A DNA stretch of 64,000 nt from Saprospiraceae bacterium (GTDB lineage: Bacteria > Bacteroidota > Bacteroidia > Chitinophagales > Saprospiraceae), in NCBI GenBank assembly GCA_016787415.1, contig JAEUUT010000070.1:1-64000 (forward strand), written 5' to 3'. Below the pieces are notes generated by a model that was not told where the DNA came from, ran no database searches, and saw only the letters and a program-made list of their open reading frames with translations. A program made the translations under genes and the position numbers. Below, piece by piece: positions 28,874 through 36,679 of the stretch. Numbering within the stretch: position 1 is the stretch's first letter; every line of letters begins with the position of its first letter.

Positions 28874-28977
28874 GTAGGCAATTTTGCATGCAAATTAATA
28901 TGCAAAAAAAACGGAAAAAAAGCCTCATGACCTTGCTGAAAGAACTATTCGGAATCCGGTAAATCAATATCCCGGAT
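28874..28977. promoter_or_regulatory. eCIS operon leader with a 12-base palindrome
   Basis: The 104-base gap between the response regulator and the DUF4255 gene holds a perfect palindrome, TTTGCATGCAAA (28,883-28,894), starting 10 bases upstream of the DUF4255 start. On the minus strand a weak TAATTTG-like -7 element overlaps it. It could be an operator for control of the eCIS operon. No clean -33 element is visible. Confidence 0.4.
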
Positions 28978-29610
28978 TCAGGATATAAATTCTTCCCAAT
29001 TAATGAAATTGTTGCGGATAGATTTTGCCACAACCCCTTGTATGGTATGGCAGTTGAGTTTAGTCTTGATATTTTTCAGGTAAGTCTCTACCGTTTGAGA
29101 TTTCAGGCAGAGTATTTCCGCAATTTGAGGCCCGGTTTTGTCGCTGGCTGCCAGGCAAATGATTTGCTGTTCGCGGGTGTTGAGGTTCACATTCTCAAAG
29201 GGCGTCAGCGAGTCGACAATGATTTTGCGTACCTCGCCGGACATATAGATGCCTCCGTGCATCACCTCGCGGATCACTTCCTGGATGTATTCGAGTGCAT
29301 GGGCGACTTCTTCCTTTAGCAGGTAGCCGTCGGCGCCTGCCCTGAAGGCCTTCAAAACATATTCGGGGTGACCTGTCAGTACGATTGTTTTTATTCTGGG
29401 AAAGCGGGCTTTGATGGTGCTGAGTGCTTCCAGGCCGGCTTCCTTTTGTTCCCCAATTTCAATATCAAGCAAGGCTACTGAGGGGGTAGTTTCGCGTAAA
29501 ACCTCCACCAGTCGGTCGTAGTTTCTCCAGCCTGTAGCCGGAATCTGATGTTGTTCGAAGAGTTGGGTCAGTTTATAGAAATACTCGCTGTCTTCAAAAA
29601 AGACTATCAT
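28978..29610 (-). CDS. LuxR-family response regulator
   Basis: The 210-residue protein has a receiver domain (residues about 1-120) with E6 and D7, the phospho-acceptor D49 (SVALLDIEIG), T79 (VLTGH) and K99 (GYLLKEE). A LuxR-type DNA-binding domain follows at about 142-205 (LNTREQQIICLAASDKTGPQ, then SQTVETYLKNIKTKLNC). All key phosphorylation residues are present. It is the partner of the upstream kinase gene (81-base gap) and lies directly upstream of the eCIS operon on the same strand, so eCIS control is a fair guess. Confidence 0.92.
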   Translation of the reverse strand: MIVFFEDSEYFYKLTQLFEQHQIPATGWRNYDRLVEVLRETTPSVALLDIEIGEQKEAGLEALSTIKARFPRIKTIVLTGHPEYVLKAFRAGADGYLLKEEVAHALEYIQEVIREVMHGGIYMSGEVRKIIVDSLTPFENVNLNTREQQIICLAASDKTGPQIAEILCLKSQTVETYLKNIKTKLNCHTIQGVVAKSIRNNFINWEEFIS

Positions 29611-29691
29611 AATGCCGGAATTTACGAATCAGGGAGTCAGCACAAAAATTTCTGGTGTTCCGGCAAAGGTAAATACCTGGTGTCGGCGCAC

Positions 29692-30600
29692 TTATCCTGA
29701 ATTCGGAAAAAAACGCAGTTGTATGGAAGTGCCCTGGTCCTGAATGGTTTGGAGGGTAAGACATCCATCCATCCGTGCTGCTTTCCGAAAAATTTCTACG
29801 ATACCGGTACAGCGGCGCGCACTGAGGTATCGTTCCTGAAAATGGCTCAGGTTGCGGGCATTGATTTCTATTTGCGGTTCTGGGATACCCAGCGTATTCT
29901 GTAACCCTATTCCATCGTCCATGATTTCCAGTATGACTGCCCGTTTCGACCGCTGGGAATGAGCCGGTTTTTCGGGGAATATTTTTAATCCGGTGTGTTT
30001 ATATCTGGAATATTTCCGGATGTTGTTGAGACATTCCCGGAGCAAAAAAATTAGTTCGTATTTCTGTCTATAACTCAATTTCAGGCCTTTTATGGCTGGG
30101 TCAATTTCACAATAAAAATACTGTTCGCTGATTTCGGAATGCAGGCGATTGGAATAGATAAACTCCATGCCTTTCATTAAATCATACAGGTCGTTGTTAT
30201 CACAGTCTACAAATGTTTGACCGAGTTCGCAGGTTTTGACAAACTCACAGAGCCGTTCATGAAATTTTTGATTGGCCATGGCATCTACTAACATCGCTTG
30301 TGCCTCTCCTTTCAATACTTCATGGATAAGGTTGGAAAAGTATCGTTGCTGTTCTTCTTTTTCCTGTGCTATCCTGTTTCTTTCCAAAAAAAGGTGGTAA
30401 AGTACCAGCAGGGTCGTCAATAAAATGACTGCACCGGAAAAAAGGATAAAATAGGTAAAAGGCAAGTCTCTCACAGGGAGCCCCCTGGAGGATATCATGT
30501 AAGCATTAATCAGGCCGCTTGGCTTGTCTAAGCAATATTCAAAACTTACACAAAGGCAAATAAAGAGCCAAATGGCTACTTGGGTTTTTGACAGGTTCAT
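29692..30600 (-). CDS. Membrane sensor histidine kinase
   Basis: The 302-residue protein has two membrane segments (about 8-24 and 47-72) with a short loop of about 22 residues between them, then a coiled coil. The presumed phospho-accepting H93 lies in RYFSNLIHEVLKGEAQ, which does not match the usual RxxHD pattern of this kinase type well. The C-terminal ATPase domain has the N box (LRECLNNIRKYSRY) and G1 box (IMDDGIGL). With so small an outer loop it probably senses a membrane or intracellular signal. It pairs with the response regulator downstream. Confidence 0.82.
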   Translation of the reverse strand: MNLSKTQVAIWLFICLCVSFEYCLDKPSGLINAYMISSRGLPVRDLPFTYFILFSGAVILLTTLLVLYHLFLERNRIAQEKEEQQRYFSNLIHEVLKGEAQAMLVDAMANQKFHERLCEFVKTCELGQTFVDCDNNDLYDLMKGMEFIYSNRLHSEISEQYFYCEIDPAIKGLKLSYRQKYELIFLLRECLNNIRKYSRYKHTGLKIFPEKPAHSQRSKRAVILEIMDDGIGLQNTLGIPEPQIEINARNLSHFQERYLSARRCTGIVEIFRKAARMDGCLTLQTIQDQGTSIQLRFFPNSG

Positions 30601-30997
30601 TGTACGAGGTGGGTTAAAGATTACGAGCGGAAAGCAACACTCAATTAACTACCTTCGAAAGGAAACTACAGAATAAAACACCTTGAAAATACCTGGAATG
30701 ATACTGCTGGATTTGTGCTCCTTTGGGAAAGGACAAAAAGTGCAGAAAAATACCGGTAAAGTGATAGAAATCAGGATGCCTGATGCGGATGCTTGAAAAG
30801 CGGCGGAAAGAAGAACGGTGCGGGGAATATCATTTTGGTACACGACGGGGGCTTCAAAACAGTAGATATGCCAGACATCATCGCTGTGATGCTTGATAAA
30901 TCGCTACAAACATATCATTAATTTGATATAGTTGTCTACAGATCTGTTTTTTTTATAAGATTTTGTGCGATTTGGGGGGCGAAGCGGCCCCTCTTTC
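30601..30997. other. Intergenic stretch with no convincing gene
   Basis: These 397 bases lie between the kinase start and the 3' end of the next minus-strand gene. A 64-codon minus-strand reading frame (30,649-30,843) shows no family resemblance and is probably chance. A GC-rich hairpin (GGGGGCGAAGCGGCCCC, about 30,974-30,991) lies just past the stop of the upstream gene and may help end its transcript. The kinase promoter is expected near 30,620-30,660; I see no strong consensus. Confidence 0.4.
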
Positions 30998-31324
30998 CTA
31001 CAAACACGGATTCGGGTTGTGCCGCACTGTTACCGATCCCGTCAGTTCGCAGCCACCCGAGGTGGTTACCGTTACGGAATACGTACCGGGTTTGTACACC
31101 GTGAGGTTGGGTGTCTGATGGCCCGTACTCCATTGATAGGAGGCGTATTTTCCTTCCACTTTGAGGGCTGTAAGCGAGCCAGGGCAAATGATTGTTTCGC
31201 CGGAAATTTCCAGTCCCGGCCGAATGACGCGTACGCCCGAAGTGTCGCGCGGGGCGGCTGATTGTGCGCGGGCGCTCAGGGCCGCGAGGAAAAGGAGCAG
31301 TGGAAGGAGAAGTGTCGTTTTCAT
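30998..31324 (-). CDS. Small secreted PKD-like/Ig-like protein
   Basis: The start is taken at ATG 31,324, giving 108 residues and a clean signal peptide (MKTTLLLPLLLFLAALSARA, cleaved near AQS). An in-frame extension to 31,462 would bury that signal. The mature part is one Ig/PKD-like unit: CPGSLTALKVEGKYASYQW, then STGHQTPNLTVYKPGTYSVT and GGCELTGSVTV, a pattern common in Bacteroidota surface proteins. A disulfide between the two cysteines of the domain is plausible. The role is unknown. Confidence 0.75.
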   Translation of the reverse strand: MKTTLLLPLLLFLAALSARAQSAAPRDTSGVRVIRPGLEISGETIICPGSLTALKVEGKYASYQWSTGHQTPNLTVYKPGTYSVTVTTSGGCELTGSVTVRHNPNPCL

Positions 31325-31383
31325 TGTCCAAATATAGGGAAGGGAGCGTTGAAAAACAAGACGCTGCTCATCTTTAGGCATAT

Positions 31384-32130
31384 TTACCGCAACAACCCGA
31401 TCACTTCCACTACTGTTTTGGGCTCCCACCAGCGCACCAGGCGCAGCACATATGCTACCCACCCATGCGGGCGGCGTATGTTGCCTGCCACTGTGGCTAC
31501 CACGTTATCTATTTGTTCGATGTAGGCTGCGGCGCCCAGGTCGGGCAATTGCGCGAGGGCCATGGCATTAGCCCAGGCAGCCTGCCGGGCTTTGCTGATG
31601 CTGAATTCGATCACCGCTTCATCGCGGTGGCGCATGATACGGCGGATGAAATGCATGGGCCACCAGATACGTTCCAGGCGAGCCTGCATACCATCAGTCA
31701 GTGATGCAATGATATCGTTGATACGTTCGAAATCGGCCTGTAAAGCAAAAATCTCTTCGCCGGGCGCCGTGGTAGCGGCTGCAATAGCCAGGTCGAGGTT
31801 GATATGGGTGTTGACGCCCAGCACGAGGTGTTGCAATACAATGAGCGCATCGTCCGAACAGGCGTCGAATGCCGCCTGCCAACTACCTGTAACGGGCTGT
31901 GCAAGGCTGTATTGCTGCCAGGCGCTGAGGTAGCGGTTGGCAAAAATGACGTCGAGTCGCTCCATTCGTTCCGGGTTCTCGAAGGCGCCGGCCTGAATGG
32001 CGTCGCGAACGGCCACGGTCATTTCCCGATATAAAATGGCAAAGTATGCCTGTCGTGAGCCCTGCTGTTCGCATTGCAATATTATGTGGTCGAGGAAATG
32101 GATAACCTCCTGAATGGACTGTGCCTGCAT
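31384..32130 (-). CDS. DUF5995 family protein
   Basis: With the ATG at 32,130 the protein has 248 residues (MQAQSIQEVIHFLDHIILQC). An extension of 19 residues upstream is hydrophilic and unlikely. The motifs FAILYREMTVAVRDAIQAG, LVLGVNTHINLDLAIAAAT and RIWWPMHFIRRIMRHRDE match DUF5995, a helical family with a conserved NxHINxDLA core. The biochemical function is unknown. It is divergent from the histone-like gene, with a 112-base shared upstream region. Confidence 0.8.
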   Translation of the reverse strand: MQAQSIQEVIHFLDHIILQCEQQGSRQAYFAILYREMTVAVRDAIQAGAFENPERMERLDVIFANRYLSAWQQYSLAQPVTGSWQAAFDACSDDALIVLQHLVLGVNTHINLDLAIAAATTAPGEEIFALQADFERINDIIASLTDGMQARLERIWWPMHFIRRIMRHRDEAVIEFSISKARQAAWANAMALAQLPDLGAAAYIEQIDNVVATVAGNIRRPHGWVAYVLRLVRWWEPKTVVEVIGLLR

Positions 32131-32178
32131 GGTTTGTTTTAAAATTATTTTGCTGCGGCTAAGATAAAGACTACTTTT

Positions 32179-32211
32179 TTGTAGCAAAATAGATTAATTC
32201 GAATACCTTTG
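32179..32211 (+). promoter_or_regulatory. Bacteroidota-type promoter for the histone-like gene
   Basis: TTG at 32,179-32,181 and TACCTTTG at 32,204-32,211 are separated by 22 bases, fitting the TTG / TAnnTTTG consensus of the primary sigma factor in this phylum. The -7 element ends 31 bases before the start codon. Confidence 0.65.
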
Positions 32212-32242
32212 CCGCTCATTCATTAACCTTTTCCATATTTTT

Positions 32243-32431
32243 ATGAGCCAGATTTTTGAAACGATCAAACAAAAAGTAGCGGAAGCGGAAGCAGATGTTG
32301 CCAAATTCGCTCAAGGAAACAGTGCTGCTGGTAGCCGTGTAAGAAAGGCTATGCAGGAACTGAAGCAATTGGCACAGACTATGCGTCAGGAAGTTTTGGA
32401 AGCAAAGAACGCTGCGAAAGCCGGAAAATAA
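32243..32431 (+). CDS. Histone H1-like DNA-binding protein
   Basis: The 62-residue protein (IFETIKQKVAEAEADVAKFA, then AGSRVRKAMQELKQLAQTMR) matches the short histone H1-like (Hc1-type) proteins of Bacteroidota, with the GxRxRKxMQELK core. It is helical and lysine-rich with an Ala/Lys tail. These proteins bind DNA and are thought to help compact the nucleoid. It has its own promoter and terminator and is monocistronic. Confidence 0.9.
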   Translation: MSQIFETIKQKVAEAEADVAKFAQGNSAAGSRVRKAMQELKQLAQTMRQEVLEAKNAAKAGK

Positions 32432-32467
32432 AGCAACCAGAATCCTGCTGAACCAACCGGTAAACTG

Positions 32468-32502
32468 AAAAGCCCGCGGAGCATGTGCTTCGGGGGCTTT
32501 TT
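32468..32502 (+). terminator. Rho-independent terminator after the histone-like gene
   Basis: AAAAGCCC pairs with GGGCTTTTT around an inner AGCA/TGCT stem, and is followed by TTTTGATTTT. It starts 37 bases after the stop codon. Confidence 0.75.
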
Positions 32503-32527
32503 GATTTTATAGGGCGACAGCCACGCC

Positions 32528-32590
32528 AAAAAACAAAAGCCCCGAACGATTACCGTTCGAGGCTTTTCTGTGTGGCGGAGGCCGGACACC
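32528..32590 (+). repeat. Intergenic repeat element, copy A
   Basis: It consists of AAAAAACAAAAGCC, a hairpin (CCCGAACGattaCCGTTCGAGG) and TTTTCTGTGTGGCGGAGG with CCGGACACC. A near-identical copy is at 34,516-34,580. The hairpin plus T-run looks like a terminator, but the conserved GTGTGGCGGAGGCCGG tail past the T-run is unexplained. The two copies flank the leucine-rich-repeat gene. Confidence 0.75.
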
Positions 32591-32951
32591 TCTTTTCTTC
32601 ATGTATACCAAGTTTTAAGTGTGAAAGTTACATGTTTGTTTCTTTCTCTTATTATTTGGGTACCGCAAAACGGGGGTGGCAGGACAAATAGCCATCGATC
32701 CTGTCATGGTCGAAAAGGATTGCTATGAAACTCAAGTACTGACCTTCATGGCAAAGCCGTTTTGGGATATCTAAGGCGATTGACAGAATTTGTTCTTGCT
32801 ATCTGGAGAAGTCAATGTGTTTTATATACTATACTTGCCACGCCTCAGCGTGGCCGGATCAGCCGTAGCGCTGTTCGGGTTACAGGTTGAACAGCCTCGG
32901 CGCCAGCGAAGGGTAGAATTCAAGTTCTTATTTTCACGTGATAACTTCTTT
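32591..32951. other. Upstream region of the LRR gene
   Basis: These 361 bases hold no convincing gene. An in-frame upstream extension of the LRR reading frame (from 32,790) would hide its signal peptide. Two inverted repeats are present: CCACGCctcaGCGTGG (about 32,838-32,853) and GCTGTTC/GAACAGC (about 32,871-32,896). No clear promoter consensus is seen. Confidence 0.4.
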
Positions 32952-34436
32952 ATGATCAAACCCATAATACTTTTCCTGTTGATGCTGAGCATTTTTCCGG
33001 CTATCGTTTTTTCCCAGGTGGAACAACTGATTGACATCGGATCAATGCCCGAACCAAAGACAAAGCTAACGGATAATTATGATGAATATATTCTGATAAC
33101 GACCCTCAATTGGCCACACCGGGGCCTGTCATCCCTGTCGGCGGATATTGCCAAACTGGTCAATCTGAAAAACCTCAACCTGATGGATAACCGGTTGACC
33201 ACCCTGCCACCGGAAATCGGACAGTTGGCCCAACTGGAAGAATTAGACCTGACACAGAACCGACTGAGCAGTTTGCCCCCGGAAATTGGCGGATTGGTTA
33301 GCCTCCGACAGCTAAGACTCATGCGGAATGAACTAACTGTGCTGCCATCGGAAATCGGACAACTGGAACGTCTGGAAAAACTGGATCTTTTTGAGAACCG
33401 CCTGCGGACCCTGCCACCCGACATCGGGCGGCTGCGTGCCATAATACGCCTCGATCTCGGGATCAACCAGTTGACTGAACTGCCGACGGAAATGGGACAA
33501 CTGCAAAATCTAAAAATCCTTAATCTGTCGATGAATCAGTTTCAGGCGGTGCCGCCAGTTGTCCTGGAACTGCATAATCTCACTAGTTTTAGCATGGGGG
33601 CGAACCGTTTAAGCAGCCTGCCCCTCGGCTTCGAGAAGTTGAGCAAACTGACCACATTGTACCTGGACGACAATGCTTTTAGTGTTCTGCCTGAAGTGAT
33701 CCCGCAACTCACGGAATTGGTGGAATTATACCAGAACAACAATCAGTTGAGCGCCTTGCCGAAGAGTATAGGAGCCCTTTCCCGCTTGATGACATTGAAG
33801 GTCAATAACAATAAATTATCCGGCCTGCCAACAGAAATCGGGCAACTCAGGGCGCTGGTTACGTTGGAATTGGAGAAGAATGAAATTACAAGCCTCCCGG
33901 CCACACTGGGGCAGCTTGATAAATTGAAGTATGCCCATCTGCAGGGAAACCGGCTGTCTAGTCTGCCTCCCAATATAGGTCAGCTAAAGAGCCTGGCCAT
34001 CCTGCAACTTGAAGGCAACCGACTGACCACTTTGCCGCCTGAAATCGGAACGCTGCAAAACCTGACGGTGCTGAACCTGGCACATAACCGGCTTGAACAA
34101 CTGCCAGCGCAATTGGGTAACCTGGCCAAACTCACCACCCTGAATCTGAGCCACAATCAAATAACGGAACTGCCACCTGCCCTGGGTCAACTGCCCAAAC
34201 TGACGTCTCTTGATTTAGCGCATAACCGACTGCATACCCTACCGCCTGAATTGGCCGGTCTCACCGGGCTATACCGCCTTGATCTGCGAAACAATCGCTT
34301 TACCCGGCTGCCAGTGGAGGTGTTGAGCCGAATGAAAGGTTTAAGAGAATTGCAACTGGCTGATAATCCTATTCTGCCGGGAGAAGTAAAAGCGCTGAAG
34401 GCGGCGCTGCCGGGGTGTAATATTAGTTTAATGTAG
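32952..34436 (+). CDS. Secreted leucine-rich-repeat protein
   Basis: From ATG 32,952 the 494-residue protein has a signal peptide (MIKPIILFLLMLSIFPAIVF, cleaved near SQ). It is followed by 17 back-to-back 23-residue leucine-rich repeats of the type LxxLxxLxLxxNxLxxLPxxIGQ, and a short cap (GLRELQLADNPILPGEV). The repeats begin at about residue 70 and end near 460. This repeat class (Shoc2/ROCO-like) makes protein-binding solenoids. No kinase or GTPase domain is attached. A surface or periplasmic binding role is likely; the partner is unknown. It is flanked by two copies of an intergenic repeat. Confidence 0.9.
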   Translation: MIKPIILFLLMLSIFPAIVFSQVEQLIDIGSMPEPKTKLTDNYDEYILITTLNWPHRGLSSLSADIAKLVNLKNLNLMDNRLTTLPPEIGQLAQLEELDLTQNRLSSLPPEIGGLVSLRQLRLMRNELTVLPSEIGQLERLEKLDLFENRLRTLPPDIGRLRAIIRLDLGINQLTELPTEMGQLQNLKILNLSMNQFQAVPPVVLELHNLTSFSMGANRLSSLPLGFEKLSKLTTLYLDDNAFSVLPEVIPQLTELVELYQNNNQLSALPKSIGALSRLMTLKVNNNKLSGLPTEIGQLRALVTLELEKNEITSLPATLGQLDKLKYAHLQGNRLSSLPPNIGQLKSLAILQLEGNRLTTLPPEIGTLQNLTVLNLAHNRLEQLPAQLGNLAKLTTLNLSHNQITELPPALGQLPKLTSLDLAHNRLHTLPPELAGLTGLYRLDLRNNRFTRLPVEVLSRMKGLRELQLADNPILPGEVKALKAALPGCNISLM

Positions 34437-34757
34437 CAGACCGGCAAAAGTGAAAACAGATGCTCCTTTTACTCAGAGCACAATTCATCAGGTAAACCGT
34501 ATACATAAATAGCATAAAAAACAAAAAGCCCCCGAACGTTTCCGTTCGAGGGCTTTTCTGTGTGGCGGAGGCCGGATACCCCACTCCCAAAAAACACCCA
34601 CCCTACCCCCATCTACACACCCATTATCATCTATTCCTGCTCTGGATGCCCATCCAGTGTGCCATAAAAAAGCCCATTTGGCACACCATTTGGCACACTT
34701 GTGTCAACGTTAAGTTGCACATTATGAACTGTTTATTGCTTTTAAACCTGCTTTGAA
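34437..34757. other. Intergenic stretch after the LRR gene
   Basis: These 321 bases contain repeat copy B and then a 12-base tandem repeat (CATTTGGCACAC twice, about 34,675-34,698) preceded by TGCCATAAAAAAGCCCATTTGG. No gene with support is seen. A 64-codon plus-strand frame (34,562-34,756) looks like chance. Confidence 0.4.
34516..34580 (+). repeat. Intergenic repeat element, copy B
   Basis: This is AAAAAACAAAAAGCC, a hairpin CCCGAACGtttCCGTTCGAGGG, then CTTTTCTGTGTGGCGGAGG and CCGGATACC. It differs from copy A (32,528-32,590) by a few small indels and substitutions. It starts 79 bases after the LRR stop and may act as that gene's terminator. Confidence 0.75.
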
Positions 34758-35300
34758 TCAATCATTCAGCATCCGAAACTGCGCTCCAATCCCAAACGAA
34801 ACCCAATTCTGTCTCTTTTCCAGTACACTCACATCCAGAAAACTACGCTGCATAGTAGCGGTCACAATCACCGCCTGAAAGTCCCAGCCCAATTCGAACA
34901 CCATGCCCATGTCGTATTCCTTGAACAAGGCTGGTCGCTCCCCTTTAGGGAACTGGCCATACAGCCCCGCGCCAAAAACCAACTTTGCCCACTCGTGATC
35001 CAGGTCTTGAATGTGCAGGCGTGGCATCACTTCCAGTTGAGCCACATCCAGTTGAAAATCCAGACCTTCAAAACTTGTCCTGCGCTGCATATAATTAATG
35101 CTCGTTTTCATGCCCAGTACTTCATTTTTGTACACCTGCTCGATCCAGCCGCCGAAAGCCCAGCCCTGCGCACTCCTGAAATTGATACTCTTGTGCGTAA
35201 GGTCAGACCCTGTACGATATACAGCCATACCAAAACTGAGTTTTTGTGCCTGCACAACAGTAGCAGTGAAAATCAATAGAGCAATAGAAACGTATCTCAT
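34758..35300 (-). CDS. Outer-membrane beta-barrel protein (PorT-like)
   Basis: The 180-residue protein starts with a signal peptide (MRYVSIALLIFTATVVQA, then QKLSFGMAVY). The rest shows alternating hydrophobic strands (GWAFGGWIEQVYKNEVLGM, SINYMQRRTSFEG, LVFGAGLYGQFPKG, MGMVFELGWDFQAVIVTAT) and ends in an aromatic strand (WVSFGIGAQFRML). This is the layout of small Bacteroidota outer-membrane barrels. The function is unknown. It lies 23 bases downstream of the HTH regulator gene on the same strand. Confidence 0.8.
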   Translation of the reverse strand: MRYVSIALLIFTATVVQAQKLSFGMAVYRTGSDLTHKSINFRSAQGWAFGGWIEQVYKNEVLGMKTSINYMQRRTSFEGLDFQLDVAQLEVMPRLHIQDLDHEWAKLVFGAGLYGQFPKGERPALFKEYDMGMVFELGWDFQAVIVTATMQRSFLDVSVLEKRQNWVSFGIGAQFRMLND

Positions 35301-35323
35301 GTGTATAATTTAAAGGTTTACAA

Positions 35324-35746
35324 TCACTTTTTAAGCCGCTCAATTTCAGAATTCAATATCCCTATCTCCTTCTCCGCAAGAGCCATCCGCATCTCCATCG
35401 ATTGCAGTTTGTCCGTTGTCAACCCCAACTTCATTACAGCAGATTTCATCGCCTCTATCTCCGCCTTCAGTTTAGAAACTTCATCATCCGGCCGGGTATA
35501 AAGTACATCCCGTTCCGCTACATATCCATTTGTTTCGCGCAATAAATCGTGAAACACAATTCGTTCGAGGTCAACCTCGAAAAATTCACGAATTGCCACT
35601 AATATTCTGAAATGAGGGAACGAAGAACCATTCTCCCACCCTCCAATTGTGGTATCTCCGAGGTTAAAAACCTGCGCCAACGCCTCTTGCGTCATACCTC
35701 TTTGATTGCGCAAGAAGTTGATATTCTTGCCGAAATATATCTCCAT
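35324..35746 (-). CDS. XRE-family HTH regulator with a coiled-coil tail
   Basis: The 140-residue protein has an N-terminal HTH (residues about 5-60: LRNQRGMTQEALAQVFNLGD, TTIGGWENGSSFPHF) and a C-terminal coiled coil (VSKLKAEIEAMKSAVMKL, AEKEIGILNSEIERLKK). It looks like a Cro/CI-type DNA-binding protein that dimerises through the coil. It is divergent from a second HTH gene with 103 bases between them, the usual layout of a phage-type switch. It may be the repressor of the element to its right. Confidence 0.85.
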   Translation of the reverse strand: MEIYFGKNINFLRNQRGMTQEALAQVFNLGDTTIGGWENGSSFPHFRILVAIREFFEVDLERIVFHDLLRETNGYVAERDVLYTRPDDEVSKLKAEIEAMKSAVMKLGLTTDKLQSMEMRMALAEKEIGILNSEIERLKK

Positions 35747-35776
35747 AAAAAAAATGTTCAGTGTAATCGGGAAAAA

Positions 35777-35821
35777 CTCAAATAATTTCTTGCTTTCCTC
35801 AAATCATTTGGAGTATATTTG
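35777..35821 (+). promoter_or_regulatory. Promoter with paired operator-like sites between the two HTH genes
   Basis: A consensus promoter reads rightward: TTG at 35,790-35,792, 21 bases, then TATATTTG at 35,814-35,821, ending 28 bases before the rightward HTH gene. Two copies of CTCAAATNATTT (35,777-35,788 and 35,798-35,809) lie 21 bases apart, one just before the -33 element and one in the spacer. The core AAATNATTT is nearly palindromic. Placement fits repressor binding sites. Confidence 0.6.
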
Positions 35822-35849
35822 TGAGCGTTTAACGCACAAACATAGCAAC

Positions 35850-36122
35850 ATGACAAATTTAACCGGCACTCAACGTATGAAAAAAGCGACTTATACCATC
35901 GCTAAATACGTAGCAGATATACCAAATGGTCGATTGAGCGCAGAAAAAGAAGCACTGGCATCTCAGTTAGGCATAAGCATAGCGCAACTGAATCGAATAA
36001 TTCGGGGTGACTCCGATCCTTCTGGAACTCAACTGCTCATCATCGCTAATTTTTTTGGAGTGTCTGTTGGCGAACTTTATTTCACAGACGACAACGCCTC
36101 CTACATACAGGAGCGAGCATAA
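35850..36122 (+). CDS. Small Cro-like HTH regulator
   Basis: The ATG at 35,850 gives a 90-residue protein. An upstream in-frame extension would cross the promoter and is rejected. The HTH core is KEALASQLGISIAQLNRIIR and GTQLLIIANFFGVSVGELYF, an XRE-type fold. It is divergent from a larger HTH gene and has a strong promoter. It probably acts as the Cro-like half of a lysogeny or transfer switch. Confidence 0.8.
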   Translation: MTNLTGTQRMKKATYTIAKYVADIPNGRLSAEKEALASQLGISIAQLNRIIRGDSDPSGTQLLIIANFFGVSVGELYFTDDNASYIQERA

Positions 36123-36227
36123 CCACCCCAAAACAAGAAACATGAACTTTGGTACCTCGCGCTGCAATAGCGCAAAGGATAATCCCGCTGGAAAAAGTTT
36201 CAGTGTACCTTCAAAACAAGCGTGTCA

Positions 36228-36257
36228 CCCGGCACAAACGTGTGCCGGGCTTTTTCA
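36228..36257 (+). terminator. Rho-independent terminator
   Basis: CCCGGCACA and TGTGCCGGG pair around AACG and are followed by CTTTTT. It lies 106 bases after the Cro-like gene and probably ends its transcript. Confidence 0.85.
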
Positions 36258-36489
36258 AAAAACAGTCTACACCCTTCTCCTTCGTATTATGGTCTACGAA
36301 CTACGCCCCTACCCTGAGCCAGCGGTAGGGGCAAGGAGAAGCCAAAGAATAGTTTTCAATTGGTTTTTTGGGGTTTAACAGCGTCTGGTGGCGTAAGTCG
36401 CCGGGCGCTTTGCCCCCGAAACACAATGAAAACAGGGACTATCCTGCTGTTTATTGTTTTCTGGCCCCCGATGCAAATCGGGGGCAAAA

Positions 36490-36550
36490 CAGCGAGGCGG
36501 TGGCGCTTCAAGACCGGTTCGAGGCCGGAACTCGCTGCAATATTTTTTTT
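36490..36550 (+). terminator. Terminator-like hairpin with a long T-run
   Basis: CAGCGAG (36,490-36,496) pairs with CTCGCTG (36,531-36,537) around an inner CCGG/CCGG stem, followed by CAATATTTTTTTT. It has the form of an intrinsic terminator, though no gene ends just upstream, so it may end a non-coding transcript. Confidence 0.5.
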
Positions 36551-36679
36551 GAGAAGGCCGAATCCTGCGTTTCCTGAAGTACAAGGGATAGTTCCAGAGA
36601 GGTTGCAAACTTGAAAGGATGAAAGCGCAGGAGGAGGCCGATGTAAAGAAGTACCCCAGCGTCCGATTAGGCTGGGTGG

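Noticed and set aside
30649..30843. 64-codon minus-strand frame upstream of the kinase
   Set aside because: It has no motif, no promoter and no neighbour support; probably chance.
34673..34698. Tandem 12-base repeat as a CRISPR or att site
   Set aside because: Only two copies, without spacers or a partner copy in the window, so no such claim is made.
35706..35849. In-frame extension of the Cro-like gene
   Set aside because: It would start inside the divergent regulator and cross the promoter and operator-like sites.
36142..36378. Small plus-strand reading frame after the Cro-like gene
   Set aside because: It runs through the terminator at 36,228-36,257 and has no family resemblance.
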